Shown in pieces: positions 26,448 to 35,871 of a stretch of 64,000 nt of DNA (positions are counted from its first letter, which is position 1; each line of letters begins with the position of its first letter). Location: the NCBI GenBank assembly GCA_944326265.1, contig CALVDE010000002.1, positions 124,001 through 188,000 on the forward strand. The letters run 5' to 3'. This stretch comes from an uncultured Bacteroidales bacterium. GTDB taxonomy: Bacteria; Bacteroidota; Bacteroidia; Bacteroidales; UBA932. Both the position numbers and the translations under genes were made by a program. The notes below the pieces were generated by a model, which saw nothing but the letters and a program-made list of their open reading frames with translations, searched no databases and was not told the origin of the DNA.

Positions 26448-27806
26448 ATGAAGAAATACAATCATATCTACCTGATCGGCATCGGCGGCATAGGGATGAG
26501 TGCCCTGGCACGCTGGTACCGTCACGCCGGATTCAGCGTATCCGGCTACGACAGGACTCCGTCGGCAGTGACGGGTGCCCTGGAAGAAGAAGGCATTCCC
26601 GTGCACTTCGACAGCAACATCAGCCTGATTCCTCCTGTACCGGAAGACACGCTGGTCATCTACACTCCCGCCGTTCCGAAAGAGATGCCGGAAATGGTCT
26701 ATGTACGCAGCAGGGGCTACAGAGTCATCAAACGGTCAGAAGCCCTGGAGGAGATCACTGCCAGCAAGAGATGCCTGGCCGTATCAGGAACCCACGGCAA
26801 GACTACCACCAGCACCATGCTGGCGCACATTCTCACAGTCTCGGGAGAAGGATGCACGGCGTTTCTAGGCGGCATCTCCAAGAACTACGGCACCAACCTG
26901 CTGCTGAGTTCCAACGATGTCATCGTCGCTGAAGCCGACGAATTCGACCGCTCCTTCCTGAGACTGTATCCCGAGATGGCCGCAGTCACCTCTATGGACG
27001 CTGACCATCTGGACATCTACTCGGACCTGGAGGATCTGCGCAGCACGTTCGTCAGGTTCGCACAGCAGACCGGACGGTATCTGGTCATAAAGAAAGGACT
27101 CGAGGACAGATTCCTCCGGGCGGGCATGAAGGCATCCGTCCTCACCTACGGAGAAGGCGGTGACTTCTATGCCTCGGACATAACCGCCGGAGATGACGGC
27201 AGGATGGAGTTCAGCCTCAACACTCCCTACGGAAGAATCGAACGGTGCCGTGCCGGAGTACCCGGACTGGTCAATATAGAGAACGCCACAGCCGCCTCGG
27301 CACTCGCCCTGCTTCACGGAACCGACATGGAAAGCATCCGCGAGGCCATCAGCTCGTTCAGAGGAGTCTCCAGACGCTTCGACATCCGCCTCAATATCCC
27401 CGGCCATCTGCTCATAGACGACTACGCCCATCATCCGGCCGAGATAGCGGCTACGATTAAGTCCATAAGGCAGCTCTATCCCGGACGGAAGATATGCGGA
27501 ATATTCCAGCCGCACCTCTACACCAGGACCAGAGACTTCCACAAAGAGTTCGCCGACAGCCTCAGCCTGCTTGACTCAGTCATATTGCTGCCGGTATATC
27601 CGGCCAGGGAGAAGCCCATAGAAGGCGTGACCAGCGACATGATACTGGAGCTTGTCACCACGGCTGACAAGAAGACCATCTCCCGCGAGGCCCTGACAGG
27701 AGAACTGGCCGGACGCGACACCGACATAGTGGTAACCTTCGGGGCCGGAGACATAGACCGTCTCGTCCAGCCCCTGGAAGACCTGCTCAGAACGAAATAT
27801 GCTTAG
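26448..27806 (+). CDS. murC: UDP-N-acetylmuramate:L-alanine ligase
   Basis: First amino-acid ligase of stem peptide synthesis. The 452-residue protein has the N-terminal UDP-binding GIGGIGMSALARW, the P-loop VSGTHGKTTTSTMLAHI, EADEFDRSFL, DADHLDIYSD and the C-terminal DDYAHHPAEIAATI and FQPHLYTRTRDF, all standard for MurC. The start is 3 nt after murG, and the last 8 nt overlap the start of ftsQ. No ddl follows. Confidence 0.97.
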   Translation: MKKYNHIYLIGIGGIGMSALARWYRHAGFSVSGYDRTPSAVTGALEEEGIPVHFDSNISLIPPVPEDTLVIYTPAVPKEMPEMVYVRSRGYRVIKRSEALEEITASKRCLAVSGTHGKTTTSTMLAHILTVSGEGCTAFLGGISKNYGTNLLLSSNDVIVAEADEFDRSFLRLYPEMAAVTSMDADHLDIYSDLEDLRSTFVRFAQQTGRYLVIKKGLEDRFLRAGMKASVLTYGEGGDFYASDITAGDDGRMEFSLNTPYGRIERCRAGVPGLVNIENATAASALALLHGTDMESIREAISSFRGVSRRFDIRLNIPGHLLIDDYAHHPAEIAATIKSIRQLYPGRKICGIFQPHLYTRTRDFHKEFADSLSLLDSVILLPVYPAREKPIEGVTSDMILELVTTADKKTISREALTGELAGRDTDIVVTFGAGDIDRLVQPLEDLLRTKYA

Positions 27807-28611
27807 GAAAATCCTCACATACACAGCCGTAATATCCGCAGCCCTTGTCTTCTGCGGATATTTCACCGCCGCATCCGTTCTTTCGGCCAGAGGCAGCCGG
27901 GAAGAGATGTGCACCGGCATAGCCGTCCGCATACTGGACAGCGCGGCCAACCGCTTCGTCTCTCCTGCTGAAATCGAGGGCATCGTAACCTCGTCGGAAC
28001 TCAACCCGGTAGGACAGCTCCGCAGTACGGCCGACCTGTGCGCGATAGAGGATCTTCTGGAGAGCAGAAGCGCCATAAAGCACTGCGACGCATGCATAGG
28101 CAAGGACGGCATCCTGCGCGTGAGCATTACCCAGCGAAGGCCCCTGATAAGAATCCAGACTTCCAACGGGGCATTCTACATAGATGACACAGGGTATATC
28201 TTCCCGTGGGTCAGCACGTTCACCTCTTATGTCCCGGTAGTATCCGGTCATATTCCGGTAAAACTGGAGGAAGGATACAGAGGCGTACCCGAAAAATCGG
28301 ACAGGAAGTGGGTAAGCCAGATGATATCGCTGGCCAACTACCTGGACAGGCATCCGGTATGGAACGCGCAGATACAGCAGATCTACATCGAGCCCGGTGG
28401 GGACATGGTTTTCTACACCGTAGTGGGTGACCAGAAGATAATTTTTGGAGAAATTGACGATTTTGATTATAAATTTGCAAAACTGAAGGCATTCTACACC
28501 GGTATCGTCCCCGTCTACGGCTGGGAGAGATATTCGGCAGTCAACCTGAAGTTTTCAGACCAGATTGTCTGCACGCGCAGGCATACACACGATAAAAGCA
28601 ACAGGATATGA
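27799..28611 (+). CDS. ftsQ: Cell division protein FtsQ
   Basis: 270-residue bitopic divisome protein. A single transmembrane helix lies near the N-terminus (residues ~5-25, LTYTAVISAALVFCGYFTAASVL), followed by a POTRA-like region (residues ~45-115, containing IEDLLESRSAIKHCDACIGKDGILRVSITQRRPLIRI) and a beta domain with ENEDDFDYKFAKLKAFY-like repeats ending in a VNLKFSDQIVCTRR strand. Length and layout fit Bacteroidetes FtsQ, and the location between murC and ftsA is diagnostic. It overlaps murC by 8 nt and ftsA by 4 nt. Confidence 0.92.
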   Translation: MLRKILTYTAVISAALVFCGYFTAASVLSARGSREEMCTGIAVRILDSAANRFVSPAEIEGIVTSSELNPVGQLRSTADLCAIEDLLESRSAIKHCDACIGKDGILRVSITQRRPLIRIQTSNGAFYIDDTGYIFPWVSTFTSYVPVVSGHIPVKLEEGYRGVPEKSDRKWVSQMISLANYLDRHPVWNAQIQQIYIEPGGDMVFYTVVGDQKIIFGEIDDFDYKFAKLKAFYTGIVPVYGWERYSAVNLKFSDQIVCTRRHTHDKSNRI

Positions 28612-30017
28612 ACAACAGCAGATACGTTACAGCCCTGGACATCGGCTCATCCAAAGTAGCCGCCATCGTCGGTGAGAAGACAGCCGCCGGAATCAAGATC
28701 ATAGGATACAGCGAGGTGCCCTCCGACGGTGTCACACGCGGGGAGATCATAAAGATACAGAAGGTCGCGGCTGCCGCAGGCACTGCCCTCAACAATGTCA
28801 GGGAACAGATACAGGCCGTCACGGATACTGACGGTTACAGGATCCGCAAGGTCTATGTCAACATCTCCGGGCCCAACATCCGCTGTGTCCAGGGAAGCAT
28901 CCACAGGGACAGACCAGATCCCCTTGCCGCCATCGACAAGGAAGAGATAGGCTCCATGCTCGAGGAAATGTACGGCATGAAGGTAGAACCCTCGGAACAG
29001 GTCCTCTACGTGGCTCCGCAGTACTACGATGTCGACGACCACATGGGCGAGCCGGATCCTGAGTACATGGACGGCAAGAGCATAGACGGCGAATACAAGG
29101 TCTTTATAGGCCGGTCCGTATCAGTGGCCCGCTGCAAGGCGGTCATAGACAAGCTCAATCTCAGCGCGGGCAATCTCATACTCACTCCCATGGCATCAGG
29201 CGCCGCCCTGCTGACCGATGAGGAAAGAGAGCTCGGCTCGGTTCTCGTGGACATAGGAGCCGGCACCACAGACGTAGTCATCTACCACGGGGACATTCTC
29301 CGCTATGCCGCCGTCATTCCCTTCGGAGGCAACTCCGTATCGGAGGACATCAGCCAGACATGCAGCATCTCCATGCGCAACGCTGAGCAGCTCAAGATCC
29401 AGAGGGGAATGTGCATAAGCGAGTTTTCCAAGGAGAACACAATAATCATAAAGGAAGGCGGCATGACAGTCAAGGACGTACCGGCAAAACTGCTGAGCCA
29501 GGCCGTGGAGGCCAGGGTATGCGAGATACTGGCTACAGTAAGGCACATCATAGAAGTGTCCGGATTCAAGAACAAGCTCCACAGCAGGGCCGTGCTTACC
29601 GGAGGAAGCGCCAATCTCAACCTGATCCAGCTGCTTGCCAAGAACATACTGGGAATGGATGTCAGGACCGGACAGCCCGACAGCAGCATAATCACCGGCA
29701 ACTCCGTGGAGCAGGTCTTCCGCCCCCAGGCCTCCACAGCCGTCGGCTTGGTCATAGAAGCATTCCGGCAGCAGGACAGTTCGGAAGAGGAAGATTCCAT
29801 ACCGGAAGAGACCTGGACCGGCAACACGGACGACAGGACAGACAGCGACGGAGAGCCCTCGCTCTTCACCAAGGAAGAGACAGGCCCGGTCACGCAGCCC
29901 GCAAAATCCCACGAGCAGAGAGAGCGCGGTGACGGAAGCGGCAAGAACAAGAAAGTAGGTATCAAGAACATACTTCAGACACTTTTCCCCACTACGGAAG
30001 AAGACGGAGAAGCCTGA
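28608..30017 (+). CDS. ftsA: Cell division protein FtsA
   Basis: Actin-like ATPase tethering FtsZ to the membrane. The 469-residue protein begins VTALDIGSSKVAAIVGE (phosphate 1), has the inserted 1C domain (~85-165), VDIGAGTTDVVIYHGD (phosphate 2) and LTGGSANLNLI (adenosine motif). A long acidic, low-complexity linker (~395-445) leads to a C-terminal amphipathic helix (KKVGIKNILQTLFP), the likely membrane-targeting sequence. The stop TGA shares one base with the ftsZ ATG. Confidence 0.96.
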   Translation: MNNSRYVTALDIGSSKVAAIVGEKTAAGIKIIGYSEVPSDGVTRGEIIKIQKVAAAAGTALNNVREQIQAVTDTDGYRIRKVYVNISGPNIRCVQGSIHRDRPDPLAAIDKEEIGSMLEEMYGMKVEPSEQVLYVAPQYYDVDDHMGEPDPEYMDGKSIDGEYKVFIGRSVSVARCKAVIDKLNLSAGNLILTPMASGAALLTDEERELGSVLVDIGAGTTDVVIYHGDILRYAAVIPFGGNSVSEDISQTCSISMRNAEQLKIQRGMCISEFSKENTIIIKEGGMTVKDVPAKLLSQAVEARVCEILATVRHIIEVSGFKNKLHSRAVLTGGSANLNLIQLLAKNILGMDVRTGQPDSSIITGNSVEQVFRPQASTAVGLVIEAFRQQDSSEEEDSIPEETWTGNTDDRTDSDGEPSLFTKEETGPVTQPAKSHEQRERGDGSGKNKKVGIKNILQTLFPTTEEDGEA

Positions 30018-31267
30018 TGACAAAACAGCCAGAGATTATGACAGACTACAGCATACTACCCGACGGGATAACCGAGAACAACGCCAACATCAAGATCATC
30101 GGCGTGGGCGGAGGCGGATGCAACGCCGTCACCCGTCTCTACAACGAAGGCATTCAGAATGTGGAGTTCATGGTCTGCAACACGGACAAGAACGCGCTTG
30201 ACCTTTCTCCCGTACCTGAGAAAATAGTACTCGGCACCAACCTTACAAAAGGTACCGGAGCCGGAATGGATCCAGAGATAGGGCGCAACGCCGCCCTGGA
30301 GTCCTACGAGGATCTGAAAAGGTCCATAGGTCCCAACATCCAGGTGGTGTTCATCACCGCCGGCATGGGAGGCGGCACGGGCACGGGAGCCGCACCGGTA
30401 ATCGCACAGATCGCCCATGAGGCCGGTATGCTCACCATTGCGGTGCTCACATATCCGGAGCACGACCTGGTGGGCTTCCTGCAGAGAGCTTACGAGGGCA
30501 TAGAGGAAATCCGCAAGTACACGGACTCCATCATCATCGTGGACAACCAGAAGATGTATGACTTCTACGGAGACCTGGACGTTCAGTCAGTGCTGGAGAA
30601 AGCCGACAGCGTGCTTGACACGGCGGTCAGGGGCATTTCCGAGATTATCACGAAGCCCGGCTACATGAACGTTGACCTTCAGGATGTCAAGACCGTCATG
30701 CGCAACAGCGGCATGGCCCTCGTCGGAACCGGACTGTCAAGCGGGGACAACAGAGCCGTCGAGGCCGTGGAGCAGGCATTCACCTCCCCTCTGCTCAAGG
30801 ATTTCGACCTGAGCACTGCCAAGAAAATCCTGGTCAATGTGACATACAGCCGGACCACCTCGCTCAAGATGTCGGAACTGACCATAATAAACGAGTACAT
30901 CCGCAAGTATACCGGCAACGGCATCACAATGAAGAAAAACGGACTCGGCATAGACAACAGGCTCGAGGACGGAGAAATCTGCGTGACCGTACTTGCCACC
31001 GGATTCAAGATCAACAATACCCCTCCTTCAAAGATGCTGATATCCACAGACAACGGTGACACTGTGGAACTCGGGGAAACAGGCACGGAGGACGAAGGCA
31101 AAGTCATCAGTCTCTCCGCCGGAAGCACCGACAGCCTGGACGAGAATCTCAGGGAGCTTGACACGAAGAACATCTTCTACTACGAGCCGGGATGCAACCT
31201 GTCCGATCTGCAGAACGAGACGGCCCTCGCCCGCAGGGAGAGACTGCGCAGGCAGCGGCAGGACTGA
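30017..31267 (+). CDS. ftsZ: Cell division GTPase FtsZ
   Basis: Tubulin homologue forming the Z ring. The 416-residue protein has the N-terminal [17 protein letters not shown], the GTP signature [13 protein letters not shown], the NxDxxD-type T7 region around [20 protein letters not shown], and the C-terminal domain to about residue 320. A linker of ~75 residues ends in a basic tail ([11 protein letters not shown]) rather than a canonical hydrophobic CCTP; a possible FtsA-binding segment is [15 protein letters not shown]. It is the last dcw gene; the queA stop on the other strand is 2 nt away, with no terminator between. Confidence 0.97.
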   Translation: MTKQPEIMTDYSILPDGITENNANIKIIGVGGGGCNAVTRLYNEGIQNVEFMVCNTDKNALDLSPVPEKIVLGTNLTKGTGAGMDPEIGRNAALESYEDLKRSIGPNIQVVFITAGMGGGTGTGAAPVIAQIAHEAGMLTIAVLTYPEHDLVGFLQRAYEGIEEIRKYTDSIIIVDNQKMYDFYGDLDVQSVLEKADSVLDTAVRGISEIITKPGYMNVDLQDVKTVMRNSGMALVGTGLSSGDNRAVEAVEQAFTSPLLKDFDLSTAKKILVNVTYSRTTSLKMSELTIINEYIRKYTGNGITMKKNGLGIDNRLEDGEICVTVLATGFKINNTPPSKMLISTDNGDTVELGETGTEDEGKVISLSAGSTDSLDENLRELDTKNIFYYEPGCNLSDLQNETALARRERLRRQRQD

Positions 31268-31269
31268 CC

Positions 31270-32388
31270 TCAGTCGATTATAAGCATCGCATCACCGTAC
31301 ATGCCGAACTGATATCCTTCCTTCAGGGCTGTGCGGTATGCCTTCATCACATTGTCATACCCGCCGAATGAGGCCGCCGACATGAGCATTGTGGAATTGG
31401 GCAGATGGAAATTGGTTATGACCGCATCCGGTATGGAGAACTGATAAGGAGGAAATATAAACTTGTTGGTCCATCCGTCAAACGGCTTGAGCTGCCTGGT
31501 AGTCGTGACCGGAGTCTCGATGGCACGAACGACAGTCGCGCCTACAGCGAAAATCTTGTGACCCGCATTCTTGGCCATGTTCACTGCCTCCGCAGTCTCT
31601 TCCGGGATAATGACGCGCTCAGAGTCGATCTTGTGCTTGGAGAGATCCTCCACATCCACATTACGGAAATGGCCCAGTCCCATGTGCAGGGTAATGAACC
31701 TGGCTTCCACACCCTTGATTTCCATCCTCTTGAACACCTCGCGGCTGAAATGCAGACCGGCAGCGGGAGATGCCACAGCACCCTCCTCCGAGGCATATAT
31801 GGTCTGGAAACGGTCAGCGTCGAACGGCTCCGAATAGATATAGGGTCCCGTAGGTCTCACCGGAGGGATACCGTCTCTCTCCCTCTTGGCCTGGCGCGCC
31901 ACATAGACATACTCAGGCACAGGTATCTCGCCCATTGAATAAAGAGTGGACTTGAACTCGTCATACGGTCCGTCGAAGAGAAAGCGCAGGGTCCTGCCCC
32001 TGGACGTGGTGTTGTCTATCACCTCGGCGACAAGAGAGTCATTCTCTCCGAAATAGAGCTTGTTGCCTATCCTTATCTTCCTGGCGGGGTCCACAAGCAC
32101 GTCCCACAGCCGCTGATCCTTGTTGAGTTCCCTGAGCAGAAAGACGACGATCTCCGCACCGGTCTTCTCCTTGTTGCCCTTAAGTCTAGCCGGAAAGACC
32201 TTGGTGTCGTTGAAGACGAAGACATCGCCCTCGTCGCAGTAATTGATGATATCCTTGAATATCCTGTGCTCGATATCCCCGGTGGTACGGTGTAGGACCA
32301 TCATCCTGGACTCGTCCCTGTACTCGGCCGGATAGGGAGCGATATTCTTCCTGTAATCCAGGTCAAAACTAAATTGTGAAAGTTTCAT
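31270..32388 (-). CDS. queA: S-adenosylmethionine:tRNA ribosyltransferase-isomerase
   Basis: Enzyme transferring the ribosyl part of SAM to preQ1-modified tRNA to form epoxyqueuosine. The 372-residue protein contains the family segments [57 protein letters not shown] and [21 protein letters not shown]. It is the last gene of the rpiB-truB-queA operon on the minus strand and lies 22 nt after truB. The stop faces the ftsZ stop across 2 nt. Confidence 0.97.
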   Translation of the reverse strand: MKLSQFSFDLDYRKNIAPYPAEYRDESRMMVLHRTTGDIEHRIFKDIINYCDEGDVFVFNDTKVFPARLKGNKEKTGAEIVVFLLRELNKDQRLWDVLVDPARKIRIGNKLYFGENDSLVAEVIDNTTSRGRTLRFLFDGPYDEFKSTLYSMGEIPVPEYVYVARQAKRERDGIPPVRPTGPYIYSEPFDADRFQTIYASEEGAVASPAAGLHFSREVFKRMEIKGVEARFITLHMGLGHFRNVDVEDLSKHKIDSERVIIPEETAEAVNMAKNAGHKIFAVGATVVRAIETPVTTTRQLKPFDGWTNKFIFPPYQFSIPDAVITNFHLPNSTMLMSAASFGGYDNVMKAYRTALKEGYQFGMYGDAMLIID

Positions 32389-32410
32389 ATCTATCTCTTA
32401 TACGAAATTC

Positions 32411-33142
32411 CTAGTAAAAAGTTTCAATATCCTTGATGGAAAGTGCGTTTTCCAGTGCAAAACCGCCAGAGGCAGTACGCACAAGGCCCGAGAGATGGGC
32501 ACCGCTCCCCAGGGCCACGCCCAAATCCCTGGCAAAAGCCCTGATGTACGTTCCCTTGGAGCACCGTATCTCCACCCTGAGTACCGGAGGCTCATAGGCG
32601 ATTAACCTTGTCCCGTAAATCACCACCGGGGCGGCCCTGAGCTCCACCTCCTCGCCCTGACGCACCTTGTCATAAGCCCTGACACCGTCCACATACTTGG
32701 CAGAATATGCCGGCGGCAGCTGCATCCGCGCCCCTGTCATGCCGGAAAGGGCATCTTCCACCGCATCCAGCCCGATATGCTCCCACGGATAGACCGCATC
32801 CACCTCTGTCTCCCTGTCGAAGGACGGAGTCGTCGCCCCGAAAGTTATATCCGCCACGTATGTCTTGCTCTCCTCCTGAAGGCTCTGCGACGATTTCGTG
32901 GCCCGGCCTACGCAGAGCACCAGCACTCCGGTCGCAAGAGGGTCGAGCGTCCCTGCATGACCGACCTTCACGTTCCGCACCTTATAGCGTTTCTGCAGAC
33001 CGAACTTGACTTTCCGCACCGCGTCCGCCGACGTCCAGCCGTAAGGCTTGTCCAGGACCACCACATAACCGTCCGGATACTGCTCCGGAGCCAGGGATAC
33101 TCCGACAGGCGTGTTCCTGTCGATGACCGCATACTGTCCCAT
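32411..33142 (-). CDS. truB: tRNA pseudouridine-55 synthase
   Basis: Pseudouridine synthase acting on U55 of the T-loop. The 243-residue protein has the substrate loop VLDKPYGWTSADAVRKVK, the catalytic-Asp motif VGHAGTLDPLATGVLVLCVG, PAYSAKYVDGVRAYD and the C-terminal CSKGTYIRAFARDLGVALGSGAHLSGLVRTASG. The start codon is directly adjacent to the rpiB stop. The short form without a PUA extension is common in this phylum. Confidence 0.97.
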   Translation of the reverse strand: MGQYAVIDRNTPVGVSLAPEQYPDGYVVVLDKPYGWTSADAVRKVKFGLQKRYKVRNVKVGHAGTLDPLATGVLVLCVGRATKSSQSLQEESKTYVADITFGATTPSFDRETEVDAVYPWEHIGLDAVEDALSGMTGARMQLPPAYSAKYVDGVRAYDKVRQGEEVELRAAPVVIYGTRLIAYEPPVLRVEIRCSKGTYIRAFARDLGVALGSGAHLSGLVRTASGGFALENALSIKDIETFY

Positions 33143-33589
33143 CTACTCCTGCGGCACGAGAGGTTTGCAGGGAATCTTGTTCACCCTTCTCTGATGCCGG
33201 CCTCCCTCGAAAGAGCTTTCCAGGAACGTCCTGACTATCCTCTTCGCGAGATCCACGGATATGAAACGGGCAGGAAGCGAGAGCACGTTGGCATCATTGT
33301 GCTGACGCGCCAGAGCAGCCAGCTCCTCGTTCCAGCACAGCGCGGCCCGCACTCCCTGATGCTTGTTGAGCGTCATGCTTATTCCGTTGCCGGAGCCGCA
33401 AAGAGCAATTCCGAGGGCCACCTCTCCCCTCTCAATGCTCTCCGCCAACGGATGCGCCACATCCGGATAATCCATACTTTCAGGCGAATAGGTACCGAAG
33501 TCCCTGACTTCCTGACCCAGCTCCGCCAGATATTTCCTGAGCTCCTCCTTCATCTCGAAGCCCGCATGATCTGAGGCAATTCCTAACAT
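33143..33589 (-). CDS. rpiB: Ribose-5-phosphate isomerase B
   Basis: RpiB/LacAB-type isomerase interconverting ribose 5-phosphate and ribulose 5-phosphate in the pentose phosphate pathway. The 148-residue protein begins MLGIASDHAGFEMKEELRKYL and contains the active-site Cys loop ALCGSGNGISMTLNKHQGVRAALC and HNDANVLSLPARFIS. It is the promoter-proximal gene of rpiB-truB-queA; its -7 box is at 33615-33622, divergent from galE. Confidence 0.96.
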   Translation of the reverse strand: MLGIASDHAGFEMKEELRKYLAELGQEVRDFGTYSPESMDYPDVAHPLAESIERGEVALGIALCGSGNGISMTLNKHQGVRAALCWNEELAALARQHNDANVLSLPARFISVDLAKRIVRTFLESSFEGGRHQRRVNKIPCKPLVPQE

Positions 33590-33614
33590 AATGACTGTGA
33601 ATTAAAATAAGGGC

Positions 33615-33622
33615 CAAAATTA
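33615..33622 (-). promoter_or_regulatory. -7 box of the rpiB-truB-queA operon
   Basis: On the minus strand TAATTTTG is a full TAnnTTTG match, 25 nt before the rpiB ATG. It lies 11 bp from the galE -7 box on the other strand, so the two promoters overlap back to back. Confidence 0.6.
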
Positions 33623-33633
33623 GAAAAAATGAG

Positions 33634-33641
33634 TATATTTG
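33634..33641 (+). promoter_or_regulatory. -7 box for galE
   Basis: TATATTTG is a full TAnnTTTG match, 19 nt before the galE ATG at 33661; the leader is A-rich, as usual for initiation in this phylum. Confidence 0.6.
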
Positions 33642-33660
33642 CAGACAAAATTTCAACAAA

Positions 33661-34701
33661 ATGAACAAAGGCAGGGTACTTGTCACTGGAGCAGCCGGAT
33701 ACATCGGCTCCCATACCGTAGTGGAACTCACCGGCGCCGGCTACGATGTCGTAGGTGTCGACAACTTCTCGAACTCGTCTCCGCAGATGCTGGACGGCAT
33801 CAGGCAGATCACAGGGTCGCCTCTGACTTTCATCGAAGCCGACTGCAGCGACAGGAACCAGCTGGCACGTGTCTTCGAGCAGTACCCGGACATCCGCGCA
33901 TCCATTCACTTCGCAGCCCACAAAGCCGTGGGAGAAAGCGTGCAGCAGCCGCTCAAATACTTCGAGAACAACCTCACGTCCCTGCTCAACCTCATAGGTC
34001 TGTCAACAGCTGACGGCAACAGCAGAGGCATAGTATTCTCCTCCTCATGCACGGTCTACGGGGAGCCCGATCCCGAGAATCTTCCTATAAAAGAAACAGC
34101 TCCGGTCAAACCGGCCACCTCGCCCTACGGACGCACCAAGCAGATGTGCGAGGAGATACTGCACGACTGCACGGCCGCCTGTCCCGGACTGAAAGTCATT
34201 GCACTCAGATATTTCAACCCCATCGGAGCGCATCCCTCGGCCCTCATCGGCGAGATGCCTGCGGGAGTTCCCCAGAACCTGGTTCCCTACATCACCCAGA
34301 CAGCCGCCGGTATCCGTAAGGAACTCAAGATATTCGGCAACGACTACCCCACTCCCGACGGCACATGCATCCGCGACTACATCTACGTCGTCGACCTGGC
34401 CAAGGCCCACGTAGCCGCAGTAGACAGAATCCTCGGCACGACCGGCTCCGACCGCTACGAGATCTTCAACCTCGGCACCGGCACCGGACTGTCCGTCCTG
34501 GAACTTGTCAACCACTTCATCTCCGCCACCGGAGTCAATCTGCCCTACAGCTTCGCCCCCCGCCGCGCAGGAGACATCATCAAGGTATGGGCCGATCCCG
34601 GGAAAGCCAACAGAGTCCTCGGCTGGAAAGCGGACACACCGGTGGACGACGTGCTGCGCTCGGCTTGGGAATGGGAGAAGAAAGTCAGAGGAATCCGATA
34701 G
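33661..34701 (+). CDS. galE: UDP-glucose 4-epimerase
   Basis: NAD-dependent extended short-chain dehydrogenase interconverting UDP-glucose and UDP-galactose for surface polysaccharide and galactose use. The 346-residue protein has the NAD loop VTGAAGYIGSHTVVEL, HFAAHKAVGESV, catalytic SSSCTVYG with the YGRTK Tyr/Lys pair, RYFNPIGAHPS and the C-terminal RDYIYVVDLAKAH and RRAGDI. It lies 3 nt upstream of the sigma-like gene and may be cotranscribed, although no functional link is obvious. Confidence 0.95.
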   Translation: MNKGRVLVTGAAGYIGSHTVVELTGAGYDVVGVDNFSNSSPQMLDGIRQITGSPLTFIEADCSDRNQLARVFEQYPDIRASIHFAAHKAVGESVQQPLKYFENNLTSLLNLIGLSTADGNSRGIVFSSSCTVYGEPDPENLPIKETAPVKPATSPYGRTKQMCEEILHDCTAACPGLKVIALRYFNPIGAHPSALIGEMPAGVPQNLVPYITQTAAGIRKELKIFGNDYPTPDGTCIRDYIYVVDLAKAHVAAVDRILGTTGSDRYEIFNLGTGTGLSVLELVNHFISATGVNLPYSFAPRRAGDIIKVWADPGKANRVLGWKADTPVDDVLRSAWEWEKKVRGIR

Positions 34702-34704
34702 CCG

Positions 34705-35871
34705 ATGGGGCACAGCATAGAAAAGGACATCCTTGAGCTGCTCACCAAGGAAAACGAGCGGTACCGTCTTGAGCGCATCGGTTTCTTCCGTTGCGTACAG
34801 GAAGAGGCCGCGCTCGTCGCCTCCAGGTTTCCGCCTGAGGCTGGCGAGAGTTTCGCCGCATGGAAAAGCCGCTGCCTGAAAGAATACTACAGGCTTAAAG
34901 GATTCAGCCTCTTCTGCAGGAACAATGTCGACCGGCCTGAATTCGAGGCCATGGTAATGTCCCTTGTAAGGACGCATCTGCGCAGAATCTTCGAGTCATC
35001 AGAAAGAACCGCCGCCGACAAGTATCTTGCCCCTGACGGAGACACTGTCTCATACGCCCTGTCCGACAAGCTCTTCCAGGAGATTTTCACCATGAGTTTC
35101 TCCACCGTGCCGTCATTCGGCAACTCCACCGAGCTGGACAAATTCTGCGGCAGCATGGCCTCCGGCAATTTCCCCACACCCGAGTCCCGCATAATCAAGG
35201 ACATGCAGGACAACTACGGATTCTACTGGGAGAAATTCTACCTGAAGCTCAAGCCTCTGGCTGCCGCATACTGCTACCAGATGTCCGGAGTGTCCGGCCC
35301 CTCCAACACACATGACATATGGAGCGACACATGCATATCCGTCAACAGGGCCGTTGTCGAGCGCAGGCTCAAGGAGCCGGTTGACTCCAAAGCCATAATT
35401 TCCTATTCGGTGGGCATCCTCAAGAACAAGAACCGCGAGCTGGCCAGAAACAAGGCAAGGACTCCGGCCGATGTGGACACACTCCAGTACAGGCTCACCG
35501 CCGAGGAAGAAAACAGATATTTTGACAATCCCGTAACTTCTCCTGAGAATTTTCCGTCACAAATAGACAGCCTGTGCAATTATATCGACTACAGTGACAA
35601 GGACTCTGTCCAGGGATACTTCATCGTCATCCTGTACAACAAGGAGCATCCGCTGCACGATGCCCTTGTAAAAGGATACGAGGACAAGGTGGACAAGCTG
35701 TTCGAGCACTACATCGACGGCCTGTCATACGAGGAGATGGTCGCCAGGCACTGCGGTGTCACTGACAGCAGAAAGGCCGCGAAAGAATGCGCAAGACTCC
35801 GGCAGGAGATCAAGCGCCTGAAAAAAAGCCTGCTGGACAGATTTGACAAAATGTTGGAACAATATAAATGA
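34705..35871 (+). CDS. Long sigma-factor-like protein
   Basis: 388-residue protein I read as a divergent sigma-70-type factor with a long N-terminal extension. Residues ~195-275 resemble an ECF region 2: an acidic DIWSDTCISV, then IISYSVGILKNKNRELARNKA, which matches the YLYRIARNLALDELRR type of core-binding and -10 recognition helices. Residues ~320-385 (EHYIDGLSYEEMVARHCGV... ARLRQEIKRLKKSL) look like region 4 with its helix-turn-helix. The first ~190 residues have no recognisable domain. The stop overlaps by 4 nt the start of a gene for a zinc-finger anti-sigma protein, strong support for the reading. It could instead be a degenerate sigma-like regulator; a search is needed for the family. 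Confidence 0.6.
   Translation: MGHSIEKDILELLTKENERYRLERIGFFRCVQEEAALVASRFPPEAGESFAAWKSRCLKEYYRLKGFSLFCRNNVDRPEFEAMVMSLVRTHLRRIFESSERTAADKYLAPDGDTVSYALSDKLFQEIFTMSFSTVPSFGNSTELDKFCGSMASGNFPTPESRIIKDMQDNYGFYWEKFYLKLKPLAAAYCYQMSGVSGPSNTHDIWSDTCISVNRAVVERRLKEPVDSKAIISYSVGILKNKNRELARNKARTPADVDTLQYRLTAEEENRYFDNPVTSPENFPSQIDSLCNYIDYSDKDSVQGYFIVILYNKEHPLHDALVKGYEDKVDKLFEHYIDGLSYEEMVARHCGVTDSRKAAKECARLRQEIKRLKKSLLDRFDKMLEQYK

Noticed and set aside
25266-26606. 446-codon minus-strand open frame opposite murG
   Set aside because: Antisense shadow of murG with no independent signals.
20142-31267. Missing murF and ddl in the dcw cluster as a loss
   Set aside because: Bacteroidetes dcw clusters commonly lack both here; they are normally found elsewhere in the genome.
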